Part shown: one piece after another, positions 16,208 to 24,545 of the stretch | Position numbering within the stretch: position 1 is the first letter of the stretch | Layout of the letters: each line of letters begins with the position of its first letter | Source of the DNA: an uncultured Prevotellaceae bacterium | GTDB taxonomy: Bacteria > Bacteroidota > Bacteroidia > Bacteroidales > Bacteroidaceae | Assembly (NCBI GenBank): GCA_905202115.1 | Contig: CAJKQZ010000008.1 | Coordinates: 1 to 29,394 of the forward strand | Direction of reading: 5' to 3' | DNA length: 29,394 nucleotides | The notes under the pieces: generated by a model | Databases searched by the model: none | Told to the model about the DNA's origin: nothing | Seen by the model: the letters and a program-made list of their open reading frames with translations, nothing else | Program-made: the position numbers and the translations under genes

Positions 16208-16855
16208 TTAATGGCTTGATGTCGTTTCAGCGGCGCGGCGGGTCTGTTCTGCATGCCTTACGGCTTTTATGAATCTTGACAGGGCTGTTGCGTTTTTTAA
16301 TGCGGGCGATATTTCGAAGCCGCTGTTGAGGTCTATCCCCGCGAAGCATTTGTGCTTGAACGCCGTAATGTCGCCGAGAGCGGTTTCGTTTATTCCTCCG
16401 CTTAGAAGGAATGGCGTTTTTCCGTCGTAAGCCTCCAGCAATTGCCAGTCGAACCGCTTTCCCGAGCCGCCGCGCGTGGCGGTCTGCGTGTCGAACAGCA
16501 GATAGTCGGCCGCTTCGAATCGCGCGGCCGCTGCCACGTCGTTTTCGTTGCCAACGCTTACGGCGCGCACCGTTGTCAGTCCTTCGGCCTTTATTGCACG
16601 ACATACTTCGGGCGTTTCGTCGCCGTGAAGTTGCACGATGTCGAGCTTGAAAAGCCTTGCCGTTCCGATAATTTCCTCTACAGAGGCGTTTACGAACACG
16701 CCCGCTCGTTTTTGTAGCGACGGCAGGTAGGCGGGAAGCGAGCTTACGAAGCGCGGAGAGCGGTTGTAGAAAATAAATCCTATCCAGTCGGCTCCCGTTT
16801 GCTCGACGGCGCGTATGTTGTCGGCTTCGCGCATTCCGCACACCTTGATTATCAT
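16208..16855 (-). CDS. trpF: Phosphoribosylanthranilate isomerase
   Basis: The product has 215 residues, a TIM barrel that performs the Amadori rearrangement of phosphoribosylanthranilate to CdRP. The general base C6 (MIIKVCGMRE) and general acid D123 (LLFDTQTATRGGSGKRFDW) are present, and GIDLNSGFE (173-181) is the phosphate-binding strand. The start overlaps the trpC stop as ATGA, so translation is probably coupled. The C-terminal 15 or so residues are polar and not conserved in the family. It is a separate gene here, not fused to trpC as in E. coli. Confidence 0.95.
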   Translation of the reverse strand: MIIKVCGMREADNIRAVEQTGADWIGFIFYNRSPRFVSSLPAYLPSLQKRAGVFVNASVEEIIGTARLFKLDIVQLHGDETPEVCRAIKAEGLTTVRAVSVGNENDVAAAARFEAADYLLFDTQTATRGGSGKRFDWQLLEAYDGKTPFLLSGGINETALGDITAFKHKCFAGIDLNSGFEISPALKNATALSRFIKAVRHAEQTRRAAETTSSH

Positions 16856-17658
16856 GGCTGTGGAGTTTGTGCGTCTGATTTTTCGAGCTCGTCAATCAGT
16901 TTCCTGAGCTCTTCGGCCGGATTTTCTCCCTTCATCAGTTGCTCGCCTATGAGGAAGCCTTTGAAACCTAAGCGGCGCAGTCTTAGAATGGTGCGGGCGT
17001 CTTTGAGTCCGCTCTCTGAAATACGCGTGATTGTGCGGGGCAGTTTGGGCGCGAGGGCCTCAGAATTTGCCGTGTCGGTAACGAATGTCCCCAGGTTGCG
17101 GTTGTTCACTCCCACAATGTCTATATTGTCGTTTATGTACCCGAGTTCGTTTTCATTGTGCACTTCCAGGAGCGTTTCAAGTCCGAGCTCGTGCACAATG
17201 GCGGCAAGGCGGCGGCAGTCGGTCGGGCTTAGGGCCGAAGCAATAAGCAGTACGGCGTCGGCTCCTGCGGCGCGGGCCTGATGAAGCTGGTATTCGTCTA
17301 TCGTGAAGTCCTTGCGCAGAATAGGAATCCTTACTTTCGGGCGCACGGCAAGCACGTCGTCGAGCGTTCCGCCGAAGTATTTTTCGTCGGTGAGCACTGA
17401 AATAGCTGCGGCTCCGCTTTTTTCATAGCAAGGAACGATGCCGGTAGGATTTGCCGCGCGGTTAATCCAGCCTTTCGAGGGAGAGCGCCGCTTGAATTCC
17501 GATATAATTCCGCTTTTCGACGATTCCAGCGCTTCTCTGAGGCTTATCGTTTCGTGTTCTTCGGCAAGGCTGTAAAGCATGTCTATGGAAACACTTTCTT
17601 TCAGCTTGTCGATTTCCGCGTGCTTGTCGGCGATTATTTCAGAAAGTATGTCTTTCAT
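16852..17658 (-). CDS. trpC: Indole-3-glycerol phosphate synthase
   Basis: The product has 268 residues, a TIM barrel that closes the indole ring with loss of CO2 and water. Active-site residues are visible: E54 and K56 (ISEFKRRSPSKG), K116 (ILRKDF, the general acid), E165 (LLEVHNENEL) and N185 (GVNNRNL). The N-terminal helix ILSEIIADKHAEIDKLK is the family's lid helix. It starts 4 nt after trpD and overlaps trpF by 4 nt, so the block trpG-D-C-F is tightly packed. Confidence 0.96.
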   Translation of the reverse strand: MKDILSEIIADKHAEIDKLKESVSIDMLYSLAEEHETISLREALESSKSGIISEFKRRSPSKGWINRAANPTGIVPCYEKSGAAAISVLTDEKYFGGTLDDVLAVRPKVRIPILRKDFTIDEYQLHQARAAGADAVLLIASALSPTDCRRLAAIVHELGLETLLEVHNENELGYINDNIDIVGVNNRNLGTFVTDTANSEALAPKLPRTITRISESGLKDARTILRLRRLGFKGFLIGEQLMKGENPAEELRKLIDELEKSDAQTPQP

Positions 17659-17662
17659 TTTT

Positions 17663-18658
17663 TCAACTGTTTATTTCTACGAATTTTTTGAAGCAGGCGA
17701 GGGCTTTTCCGCTTTCTATCGAAATGCGGGCCTCGTCAATGCATTCTTCAATGCTCTTGTCGGGATTTATAGTGTGTATGGCAAAAGCGGCATTGGCAAT
17801 GACTACATTCTGTTGGGTGGGAGTGGAGCGGCATTCGAGAACGGAATCAAATATCGCCTTTGCTTCGTTAACATCTTTGCCGCCATGCAGTTCTTCGGCT
17901 CTAAGGTTTCCAAAACCGAGCTCCAAAGGACTATAAGTCGATTCGTATTCGTTCGTCATTACCTTGAATTCGTCCGTAAGTGATATTTCGTCATACCCGT
18001 CTATGCTTGTGATAACGGTGAAGTTTGTGCCGACGCGTCGCAGAGCGTTTGTGTAAAGTCTCATTTGCTCGAGGTTTGCCACGCCGAGAAGCTGGAATTC
18101 GGGCGTGGCGGGATTAATCAGTGGGCCAAGCAGGTTGAAGACCGTCGGAACCTGCAACGCTTTGCGAATAGGGGCTGCATTTTTCATCGCAGGGTGAAAA
18201 AGCGGCGCGTGCAGGTAGGCAACGCCCGATTGCTCTATTGAGCGCGTGAGCAGGTGCTGGTTGTTTGTGAATCTAACGCCGTGCTCCTGTATTACATTGC
18301 TTGCGCCGCTAACCGACGTGGCGCCGAAATTTCCGTGCTTTGCCACGTGGTAGCCCGCTCCTGCGACGACGAAGCAGGTACACGTGGAAATATTGAAAGT
18401 GTTCTTTCCGTCGCCTCCGGTTCCCACAATGTCAATAGGTGAATAGGCTGAGAGATCGATTGCCACCCTTGTTTTGAGCAGTCCTTCGCGGAATCCGAGG
18501 AGTTCCTCGACTGTAACGCCGCGCATTTCCAACATGGCAAGAATTGCAGCGGTTTGAACTTCCGGAATGCTCCCTTCGTTTATTTTCAGCAGTATTTCGC
18601 ATGTTTCCTGCCTGGTCAGTGTCTGGCTGTTTCTGAGTTTCAGTAATATTTCTTTCAT
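17663..18658 (-). CDS. trpD: Anthranilate phosphoribosyltransferase
   Basis: The product has 331 residues. It transfers phosphoribose from PRPP to anthranilate. GTGGDGKNTFNIST (79-92) is the PRPP and phosphate site, KHGN (107-110) is the second signature, and SGASNVIQEHGV follows. The N-terminal all-helical domain (1-70) and the alpha/beta domain are both complete. It is a separate gene, not fused to trpG. It is 4 nt after trpG and 4 nt before trpC. Confidence 0.96.
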   Translation of the reverse strand: MKEILLKLRNSQTLTRQETCEILLKINEGSIPEVQTAAILAMLEMRGVTVEELLGFREGLLKTRVAIDLSAYSPIDIVGTGGDGKNTFNISTCTCFVVAGAGYHVAKHGNFGATSVSGASNVIQEHGVRFTNNQHLLTRSIEQSGVAYLHAPLFHPAMKNAAPIRKALQVPTVFNLLGPLINPATPEFQLLGVANLEQMRLYTNALRRVGTNFTVITSIDGYDEISLTDEFKVMTNEYESTYSPLELGFGNLRAEELHGGKDVNEAKAIFDSVLECRSTPTQQNVVIANAAFAIHTINPDKSIEECIDEARISIESGKALACFKKFVEINS

Positions 18659-18662
18659 CGTT

Positions 18663-19244
18663 TTATTTTCTTTTGTCCTGTTTATGATTGATGAAGTTGC
18701 TTATTATTCTTAAGCCGTCGGGAGTTAGCACCGATTCGGGGTGAAATTGTATGCCGTGCACGTCGAGCGTGCGGTGGCGCAGCGCCATGATGTATCCTTC
18801 CTTGCTTCTTGCTGTTATTTCGAGGCATTCGGGCAGGCCTGTGTCGCTTACTATCCACGAGTGGTAGCGTCCTACGGGGATTTCGTCGGCGAGTCCGGCG
18901 AATATATAGTCGGGTGCGATGATGTCTACCGGAGTCTGAACGCCGTGGAACACCGTCGAAAGGTTTACGAGCTTTGCGCCGAATGCTTCGCCTATTGCCT
19001 GTTCGCCCAGACACACGCCGAGAATGGGTTTCTTGTCTGCGTATGTGTTTATGACGTCGAGCAGAAGGCCTGCTTCGGACGGAATTCCGGGGCCTGGCGA
19101 GAGGATAATCTTGTCGTATGTTTCGAGGCTGCCGAGCTCGAACTTGTCGTTGCGCAGTGCGGTTACTTCGGCTCCGAGGGCGCGCACGGCGTGGCTCAGG
19201 TTGTATGTGAAAGAGTCGTAGTTGTCGATTATGCAGATTTTCAT
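18663..19244 (-). CDS. trpG: Anthranilate synthase component II (glutamine amidotransferase)
   Basis: The product has 193 residues, a class-I glutamine amidotransferase that supplies ammonia to TrpE. The triad is C78 (GVCLGEQAIGE), H168 and E170 (GIQFHPESVLT); SPGPGIPSEAG (49-59) forms the oxyanion region. The residue after the nucleophile elbow, E81, is histidine in most relatives (LGHQ); this may be a clade feature. Anthranilate and aminodeoxychorismate partners cannot be told apart from motifs alone, so the trp role rests on its place between trpE and trpD. It starts 61 nt after the trpE stop. Confidence 0.94.
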   Translation of the reverse strand: MKICIIDNYDSFTYNLSHAVRALGAEVTALRNDKFELGSLETYDKIILSPGPGIPSEAGLLLDVINTYADKKPILGVCLGEQAIGEAFGAKLVNLSTVFHGVQTPVDIIAPDYIFAGLADEIPVGRYHSWIVSDTGLPECLEITARSKEGYIMALRHRTLDVHGIQFHPESVLTPDGLRIISNFINHKQDKRK

Positions 19245-19305
19245 TGTATTTCGTTTTGTTTTTTATGTTATTGCATTTTGTGTGCGGTATGAGGGCGCTG
19301 TCGTG

Positions 19306-20712
19306 TCACATTTCTTCTGATGCGAGGGCTATTGCGGCTTTCAGTGCTCCGAGTTTGTTGTTTACTTCCTGCAGTTCCTGCTCCACGTCGCTTTTGGCTA
19401 CAATGCCGCCTCCGGCCTGGAACCAGAGGGTATTGTTGCGGCTTACGAATGTACGGATTGTTATGGCCTGGTTCAGGTTGCCGTTCAGGCCGATGAAGCC
19501 AATGCAGCCCCCGTATGCCCCGCGGTTGTGCGGCTCGAGCTCGCTTATGAGCTGCATTGCGCGTACTTTCGGTGCGCCGCTTAGTGTTCCGGCAGGGAAT
19601 GTGTCCATAAAAATCTTTGTTGTGTCGGCGCCGTTGTCGGCCACGCCGGCCACGCGGCTTACAAGGTGGATTACGTGGCTGTATCGCTGCGGTTCGCGGA
19701 AGAAAACTGTCTTTACGTCGTGGCAGTTGCGGCTCAGGTCGTTTCTTGCCAGGTCTACGAGCATTACGTGCTCGGCGTTTTCTTTCGGATTGGCCAGCAG
19801 GGCATCGGTCAGCATTTTGTCGGTGTTTTCGTCTCCACTGCGGCGTGTGGTTCCGGCAATGGGGTCGATGTATGCCTTTCCGTTTTCCACGCGGCAGTGT
19901 GTCTCGGGCGACGAACCGAAGATGCGGAACGAGCCGAAGTCGAAATAAAACAGGTATGGCGACGGATTTATGCGGCGCAGCGCGCGATACAGGTTGAAGT
20001 CGTCGCCTGTGTAGCGTTGTTCGAAGCGACGCGAAAGCACTATCTGGAATACGTCGCCGCGCAGGCAGTGTTTTATGCCTTTCCTTATGTTTTCGCGGTG
20101 CTCGTCGTCTGTGAGCGTGCTTGTCGTCTCGCCTACGGCGCTGAATTCGTATGTGCGGAAATTTTTGTTGCGTATTTTGTGCATTACCTGCTCTATGCCG
20201 GTAGCGGTTTCGGGGCCGTTGAGTGCTACGAGTGCCATTTCGTGACGGAAGTCCTTGAAAACTATTATGTACCGGTATAGAATATACAACAGGTCGGGCG
20301 CGTCGTTGCGGCTTGCGGTACTGTCTTTTATGGCGATGTTTTCGGTGTATCGCACAACGTTGAACGAGGTGAAGCCGTAGAGCCCGAAGCATTCGGCATA
20401 CTCGCCGCTGACGCTGAAGTGCGACAGGAAACGGCTTATGGCGTTTTCTATGCGGTTGGTTCCGTTGTCGAGCTGCGATGTCTCCTCGCTTCCGTCGGGG
20501 TATTGGGCTGTTATGTATCCGTGGTGCGCGTAGATTTTGGCTATCGGGTCAAGGCCGATGAACGAGCGGCCGTTTTCACCGCCGTGATAGTCGGAGCTTT
20601 CCATGAGCGCGCTTTGCGGAAACAGGTCGCGCACTTTAAGATAGGTCGTGACGGGGGTGTGCAGGTCGCCTTCTATGATTCTTGTGGTTGTGGTGTATTT
20701 GAAATCGTTCAT
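19306..20712 (-). CDS. trpE: Anthranilate synthase component I
   Basis: The product has 468 residues. With TrpG it makes anthranilate from chorismate and glutamine, the first committed step. The tryptophan feedback site is recognisable: SALMESSD (34-41) matches the LLES element and NPSPYLFY (249-256) matches NPSPYMF. The chorismate-binding half runs through GSSPE (267-270), PIAGTTRR, DLARNDL, FPAGTLSGAPK and GGGIVAKSD. Feedback inhibition by tryptophan is therefore likely, beside attenuation at the leader. It lies 297 nt after trpB, and the gap holds a palindromic element. No clear -7 box is visible in front of it. Confidence 0.96.
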   Translation of the reverse strand: MNDFKYTTTTRIIEGDLHTPVTTYLKVRDLFPQSALMESSDYHGGENGRSFIGLDPIAKIYAHHGYITAQYPDGSEETSQLDNGTNRIENAISRFLSHFSVSGEYAECFGLYGFTSFNVVRYTENIAIKDSTASRNDAPDLLYILYRYIIVFKDFRHEMALVALNGPETATGIEQVMHKIRNKNFRTYEFSAVGETTSTLTDDEHRENIRKGIKHCLRGDVFQIVLSRRFEQRYTGDDFNLYRALRRINPSPYLFYFDFGSFRIFGSSPETHCRVENGKAYIDPIAGTTRRSGDENTDKMLTDALLANPKENAEHVMLVDLARNDLSRNCHDVKTVFFREPQRYSHVIHLVSRVAGVADNGADTTKIFMDTFPAGTLSGAPKVRAMQLISELEPHNRGAYGGCIGFIGLNGNLNQAITIRTFVSRNNTLWFQAGGGIVAKSDVEQELQEVNNKLGALKAAIALASEEM

Positions 20713-20831
20713 TTCGTTTCGTTTTGGTTTTGTCTGTGTTTATGTTGCCGGAGGCGGCGGGATTTTTATGTTTGTTAACTTTTTTGCGAAGCAGGTTTAT
20801 GTGCCGCGCAAAGCCTTTATACGCTTGCGGA

Positions 20832-20926
20832 AAAATATGTCTGACATATTTTAAAATATCTCAGACATATTTTGAATTATCTCTGAGATAATTTTTTTTA
20901 CAAGCTGGAGGGTGTTTTTGTCAAGG
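20832..20926 (+). repeat. Palindromic intergenic element, copy 4 (between trpB and trpE)
   Basis: The core 20832-20873 is the same 42-bp palindrome with one change, C at 20845 (GTCTGACATA instead of GTCTGAGATA), which leaves a single C/C mismatch. A small palindrome AATTATCTC-T-GAGATAATT follows at 20875-20893, then an arm ending GTGTTTTTGTC, matching the outer end of copy 1. The opposite arm is not recognisable. This is the only copy inside what should be one operon, so its hairpin lies in the trp mRNA. Confidence 0.82.
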
Positions 20927-21009
20927 CCGGAGGAGTGTAAAAAGAAGTTAAGCGAAGTTATTTTCTGTATTGTCACGCTTTTTCTTTTTTATATCCTTTA
21001 GGCGGTGTC

Positions 21010-22194
21010 TTAATATTTGAGGTTTTTGAGATATGTGTCCATGTCTTTGTCGCCTCTTCCCGATACCGTAAGCACAACGATGTCGTCGGATTTGAACTTG
21101 AACTTTTCCAATGCAGCCAGGGCGTGGGCCGATTCTATGGCCGGGATAATTCCTTCCAACTGGGTGAGCAGCAGGGCTGCGTCGAGGGCTTCGTTGTCGT
21201 TTATTGCCACTACCGTCGCCCTGTGCGTGTGTGCAAGATTGGCGTGAAGCGGTCCGACACCGGGATAGTCGAGCCCCGCCGACACGGAGTAAGGCTCGAT
21301 TATCTGACCGTCTTCGTTCTGCATGACGAGCGAGTACGAGCCGTGCAGCACTCCGGGGCGTCCGAGTGCTATCGTCGCGGCCGAGTAGGGCGTGTCTACG
21401 CCTTTTCCTCCGGCTTCGGCAAGAACAATCTTTACATCCTCGTTGTCGAGGTAGTGGTATATCGTTCCGGCTGCATTGCTGCCTCCGCCTACGCAGGCAA
21501 AGAGGTAATCGGGCGCAATGCGGTCTTCGTGCTGGCGCAGCTGGTGCATTATCTCGGCACTTATTACCGACTGAAGCCTGGCTACCATGTCGGGATACGG
21601 GTGCGGGCCTACCGTAGAACCTATCACGTAGTAGGTATCTTCGGGGTGGCAGCACCAGTCGCGTATGGCTTCGTTCGTGGCGTCTTTAAGCGTTTTATTG
21701 CCTGAGGTTACCGGTATTACGGTTGCCCCGAGCATTTTCATTTTTTCTACGTTGAGGTGCTGGCGCTTCACATCGGTCTCGCCCATGTAGACCACGCACG
21801 GAATGTTGCGCAGTGCGCATACCGTGGCTGTGGCAACGCCGTGCTGGCCTGCGCCCGTCTCGGCCACAATCCGCTTCTTGCCCATGCGTTCGGCCAGAAG
21901 CACCTGTCCCAGGGCGTTGTTTATCTTGTGGGCTCCGGTGTGGTTGAGGTCCTCGCGCTTCAGATATATCTTGCAGCCGTAACGCTCGCTCAGACGTCCT
22001 GCCAGATACAGCGGAGACGGTCGGCCGGCGTAATCGCGCAGCAGACCGGTAAATTCTTTCATGAACTCCTCGCTCTCGATAATCTTGAGATAATTGCGGC
22101 GCAGGTTCTCCACGCAACCGTGAAGTATCTCGGGCACGTAGGTTCCCCCGAATTCTCCGTAATATCCCTTTTCGTTTACAGAATATTTTCCCAT
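21010..22194 (-). CDS. trpB: Tryptophan synthase beta subunit
   Basis: The product has 394 residues. It condenses indole with serine using PLP. The PLP lysine is K90 (EDLNHTGAHKINNALGQ), and GGGSNAAG (about 235) binds the cofactor phosphate; AETGAGQHGVATA and the C-terminal VLTVSGRGDKD are typical of TrpB1, the form that pairs with TrpA. FGGTYVPEIL is the N-terminal signature. It is the first enzyme gene after the leader and attenuator, about 35 nt past the attenuator hairpin. Placing trpB first is the Bacteroidales arrangement. Confidence 0.97.
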   Translation of the reverse strand: MGKYSVNEKGYYGEFGGTYVPEILHGCVENLRRNYLKIIESEEFMKEFTGLLRDYAGRPSPLYLAGRLSERYGCKIYLKREDLNHTGAHKINNALGQVLLAERMGKKRIVAETGAGQHGVATATVCALRNIPCVVYMGETDVKRQHLNVEKMKMLGATVIPVTSGNKTLKDATNEAIRDWCCHPEDTYYVIGSTVGPHPYPDMVARLQSVISAEIMHQLRQHEDRIAPDYLFACVGGGSNAAGTIYHYLDNEDVKIVLAEAGGKGVDTPYSAATIALGRPGVLHGSYSLVMQNEDGQIIEPYSVSAGLDYPGVGPLHANLAHTHRATVVAINDNEALDAALLLTQLEGIIPAIESAHALAALEKFKFKSDDIVVLTVSGRGDKDMDTYLKNLKY

Positions 22195-22231
22195 TTTCTT
22201 ATTTTGTTTTTGATATGTTTAATAATGACAA

Positions 22232-22257
22232 AGGCCCGCTGCAAGTGCAGCGGGCCT
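22232..22257 (-). terminator. trp attenuator terminator hairpin (segments 3:4)
   Basis: On the minus strand AGGCCCGCTGC (22257-22247) pairs with GCAGCGGGCCT (22242-22232), an 11-bp GC-rich stem around a 4-nt loop. It is followed by TTTG and an AT-rich run rather than a long U tract. It lies between the leader-peptide stop (22303) and trpB (22194), as a transcription attenuator should. Confidence 0.85.
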
Positions 22258-22332
22258 CTATAGGTTTTCTTAAAGTCTGTGACTGTCAGGTATACGGGTA
22301 ACTTACACTTGCGAATTTATATTTCTCAAGCG
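22241..22332 (-). promoter_or_regulatory. trp attenuator: alternative pairings 1:2 and 2:3
   Basis: Segment 1, CGCTTG (22332-22327), directly after the Trp codons, can pair with segment 2, CAAGTG (22311-22306), in 6 bp with one G-U. Segment 2 extended, GCAAGTGTA (22312-22304), can instead pair with segment 3, TGCACTTGC (22249-22241), in 9 bp with one G-U, which breaks the terminator stem and loop. A ribosome stalled on the Trp codons would block segment 1 and favour 2:3 (read-through). A ribosome reaching the stop would cover segment 2 and favour the terminator. The pairings are read directly; the mechanism is inferred from the classic trp attenuator. Confidence 0.82.
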
Positions 22333-22368
22333 CCACCACCAAAATTTATTTACATTGATGAAAAGCAT
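22303..22368 (-). CDS. trpL: trp operon leader peptide with three consecutive Trp codons
   Basis: A 21-codon frame runs from ATG 22368 to TAA 22303, with AAGAGG just upstream as a ribosome binding site. Trp10, Trp11 and Trp12 are consecutive TGG codons (22341-22333). Tryptophan is the rarest residue, so three in a row in a short frame between a promoter and a terminator hairpin in front of trpB is strong evidence for a regulatory leader. The rest of the peptide is Asn-rich and basic and probably has no function of its own. The stop codon lies within segment 2 of the attenuator, as required for ribosome-controlled folding. Confidence 0.88.
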   Translation of the reverse strand: MLFINVNKFWWWRLRNINSQV

Positions 22369-22388
22369 TGTTACCTCTTATTTTGTGA

Positions 22389-22419
22389 CAAAAATATAGG
22401 TTACTTATGAAAAAACAAA
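22389..22419 (-). promoter_or_regulatory. trp operon promoter
   Basis: The minus strand has a -33 box TTTG (22419-22416), a 19-nt spacer and a -7 box TATTTTTG (22396-22389), the full Bacteroidota consensus. Transcription would begin near 22383, giving about 15 nt before the leader-peptide ATG. The -7 box and following bases (TATTTTTGTCACAA) recur exactly in front of the DUF4230 gene at 25257. Confidence 0.75.
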
Positions 22420-22456
22420 ATTATTTCCATGTTTTTTGCGGTATTCGTGTGTTTTT

Positions 22457-23767
22457 TTAACGCATTGCCTCGTTCCAGCCTGCGTTTGCATACCATTCGG
22501 TGCTGCGGAAAACCTCGTTGAGATTGCCGAAAATGCAACGGTTGGCGTTCTGCGTGTAGATATCCTGCGGAATGAACGCCGAAATTCCGCAATATGTGTC
22601 GAGGTCAACGTCAAGGAATGTTTCTTCGCCTGTGTAATCGTCATAGTCGACGTAGAATTTCTGCGTTGCGTTCTTGTAGACAATGCATTTGTCGAGCTGT
22701 CTTTTCCATGCCGTGTAGTCGGAAGCGGAAAGCAGTCTTTTCATCGCTGCATTCAGGTCGTAGTAGTGCGGACGGTAGAAAAACGCACTCTTATAAACGC
22801 CGTAGTGCGTCACGTCTTCCATGTTGATGTTGTAATGTTCGGAACCGTCGTCGTCCGAAACACTGTAAATGGGCAGTTTCGATATGTATTTTTGTGTCTC
22901 GGCCGCAAGAGCGTCGAGTTCTGAGGTTTTAATGCAGGAGATTACCAGACCGAAATCATTATAAATGTTCGATGTAGGCAAGTTATTCATATAAGAGAAA
23001 TAAGATTCGGCAATCGTGCCCGGATTGTTGCTGAAAAGGCCGTTCCGTATCATGGTTGTGTAATTTGCTCCTATGGCCGGCGTGGAAATGGGGCACGCCA
23101 CGATGTAATCGGTTACGTTGCGCAGGGCATAGGCGACTTCGATACACTGCATGAAGCAGGCGTCGAAAAAGATATAGTCGGGATAGAAACCGTTTGAGTT
23201 GTCAATGGCCCATGCAATGCTGTCTATGTCCATAGCGGCTCCGTAGCGGTGTTTGCTGTCCATGTCGTTTCTCATGCTTCCTCCTGTGCCTACGTCTATA
23301 CCGAACGAGCGGGAATTTTTGTAGTCGGTGTTCCACGACGGAAGCCAGCCGTCGGCGTGCGACCAGAGTACGAGTCCGTAGCTTTCGGAGGGATATTCCA
23401 CTTTTACTCCTTCGAGGATGTCGCGGAGCACATGGGGATCGGACGAACAAAGGTTTTCATTGAAGCGTTTTACGAGACTTGGGCCTTTGCAGCCTTTATA
23501 GAAACGATAGATTCTCGGATTATTTGCGTCGTCTATGTACATTATCAGTTGGTCGCGTTCGTTGAGAAACTGGCTCCCTGCCATTATTTCCGTCGAGTCG
23601 TTCTTGTTGAAGCCGTTGTAGCCCAGACTGTTTTCGGCCGACACGTACATTACTACGGTGCGCCTTATTCCTTTGTTCTTGTTGCTGTTGCCGCTATTGT
23701 CGTCGTCGCTGCACGAGGCGGTTACGGTTATCGCGATGAGCAGCATGAGTATTTTTCCGATTTTCAT
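22457..23767 (-). CDS. Clostripain-family (C11) cysteine peptidase lipoprotein
   Basis: The product has 436 residues. A lipoprotein signal peptide ends at C19 (ITVTASC, then SDDDN), so it is anchored in a membrane, and the acidic residues after the cysteine suggest export to the surface or periplasm. RRTVVMYVSAENSL opens the caspase-like fold. The catalytic dyad is H137 (LVLWSHADGW) and C204 (FFDACFMQCIE). Family members cut after Arg or Lys, often after self-processing; the substrate here is unknown. It is 40 nt after the second DUF4230 gene and probably shares its transcript. It ends about 40 nt before the trp promoter with no visible terminator. Confidence 0.88.
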   Translation of the reverse strand: MKIGKILMLLIAITVTASCSDDDNSGNSNKNKGIRRTVVMYVSAENSLGYNGFNKNDSTEIMAGSQFLNERDQLIMYIDDANNPRIYRFYKGCKGPSLVKRFNENLCSSDPHVLRDILEGVKVEYPSESYGLVLWSHADGWLPSWNTDYKNSRSFGIDVGTGGSMRNDMDSKHRYGAAMDIDSIAWAIDNSNGFYPDYIFFDACFMQCIEVAYALRNVTDYIVACPISTPAIGANYTTMIRNGLFSNNPGTIAESYFSYMNNLPTSNIYNDFGLVISCIKTSELDALAAETQKYISKLPIYSVSDDDGSEHYNINMEDVTHYGVYKSAFFYRPHYYDLNAAMKRLLSASDYTAWKRQLDKCIVYKNATQKFYVDYDDYTGEETFLDVDLDTYCGISAFIPQDIYTQNANRCIFGNLNEVFRSTEWYANAGWNEAMR

Positions 23768-23807
23768 GTTTGTTTTATTTTCAGTGTTGCTTATGTTCCG
23801 ATTGCTT

Positions 23808-24545
23808 TCAGATGTCGGCGTCTTTTGTTTCTATTTCCACGTGTTTGTATCCGAAAGCATGGAACATGGATTTGAATTTTTCTGCTATGTTCGTGGCCGC
23901 TTGCCGGCGTTGTTCCTCTCCGAAGCTGCGTTCCAGCATTTTGTCGTGTGCCTTGCGGTAAAGAGCTTCGTTGGTCTCGGCTTTCCATGTGCCTTTCTCG
24001 CTGAAAGTGCGCGTGCGTGCCTCGTTTATGAATTCGGGATTGAGCAGTATTACTTCCGGCAGCTTTATCACGGCGGTGTCGCCCCGCGATGTGAACCAGT
24101 CGTCGGGAGCGTTGCGCAGGTCAACGCCTAACCGCAGTGTGCCGGTGTAGATTCTTACAAGGCTTTTGTTGCCGAAAAAATGTTCTTCGGCCGTGTCTAC
24201 CATTTCTTCGCATTCTATCGCTAAGGCTTCCCATTGCCCGATGTCCTTTATGCTTTGTATCTGGTTTGCGGTGGTTCCTATCTGTGTGGTTCCTTCGATT
24301 TTTATTGACGAGGTGCTTTCCAGCTTTTTCAGGAATATGATTGCGGCTACGGCTATCACCAGCGCGAGCAGCACGTAGGGATATTTAACGAGCAGTTTAC
24401 CCGCTTCCTTGAGCAGGTAGAGCGGAATCATCCACAGGTAGTCGAGGCGGTTGAGACGTTTCCGCCGTCGGCGTTTCTTTTCTCCGCTGTCGTATGAGGA
24501 TTTTATCTCAGGTTCCATTTCGTTTACGTTTTCAGCAGATTTCAC
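23808..24545 (-). CDS. DUF4230 membrane protein, function unknown
   Basis: The product has 245 residues. An acidic start is followed by a very basic stretch (GEKKRRRRKRLNRL, about 21-34), a first hydrophobic patch (YLWMIPLYLL) and one clear transmembrane helix at about 56-72 (YVLLALVIAVAAIIFL). The remainder (75-245) looks like the DUF4230 domain: RLGVDLRNAPDD, a proline-containing strand (VIKLPEVILLNPE), then helices ending FHAFGYKHVEIET. The basic flank predicts the domain is outside the cytoplasm. It overlaps the preceding DUF4230 lipoprotein gene by 4 nt. The family assignment is from memory of its pattern; no function is known. Confidence 0.72.
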   Translation of the reverse strand: MKSAENVNEMEPEIKSSYDSGEKKRRRRKRLNRLDYLWMIPLYLLKEAGKLLVKYPYVLLALVIAVAAIIFLKKLESTSSIKIEGTTQIGTTANQIQSIKDIGQWEALAIECEEMVDTAEEHFFGNKSLVRIYTGTLRLGVDLRNAPDDWFTSRGDTAVIKLPEVILLNPEFINEARTRTFSEKGTWKAETNEALYRKAHDKMLERSFGEEQRRQAATNIAEKFKSMFHAFGYKHVEIETKDADI

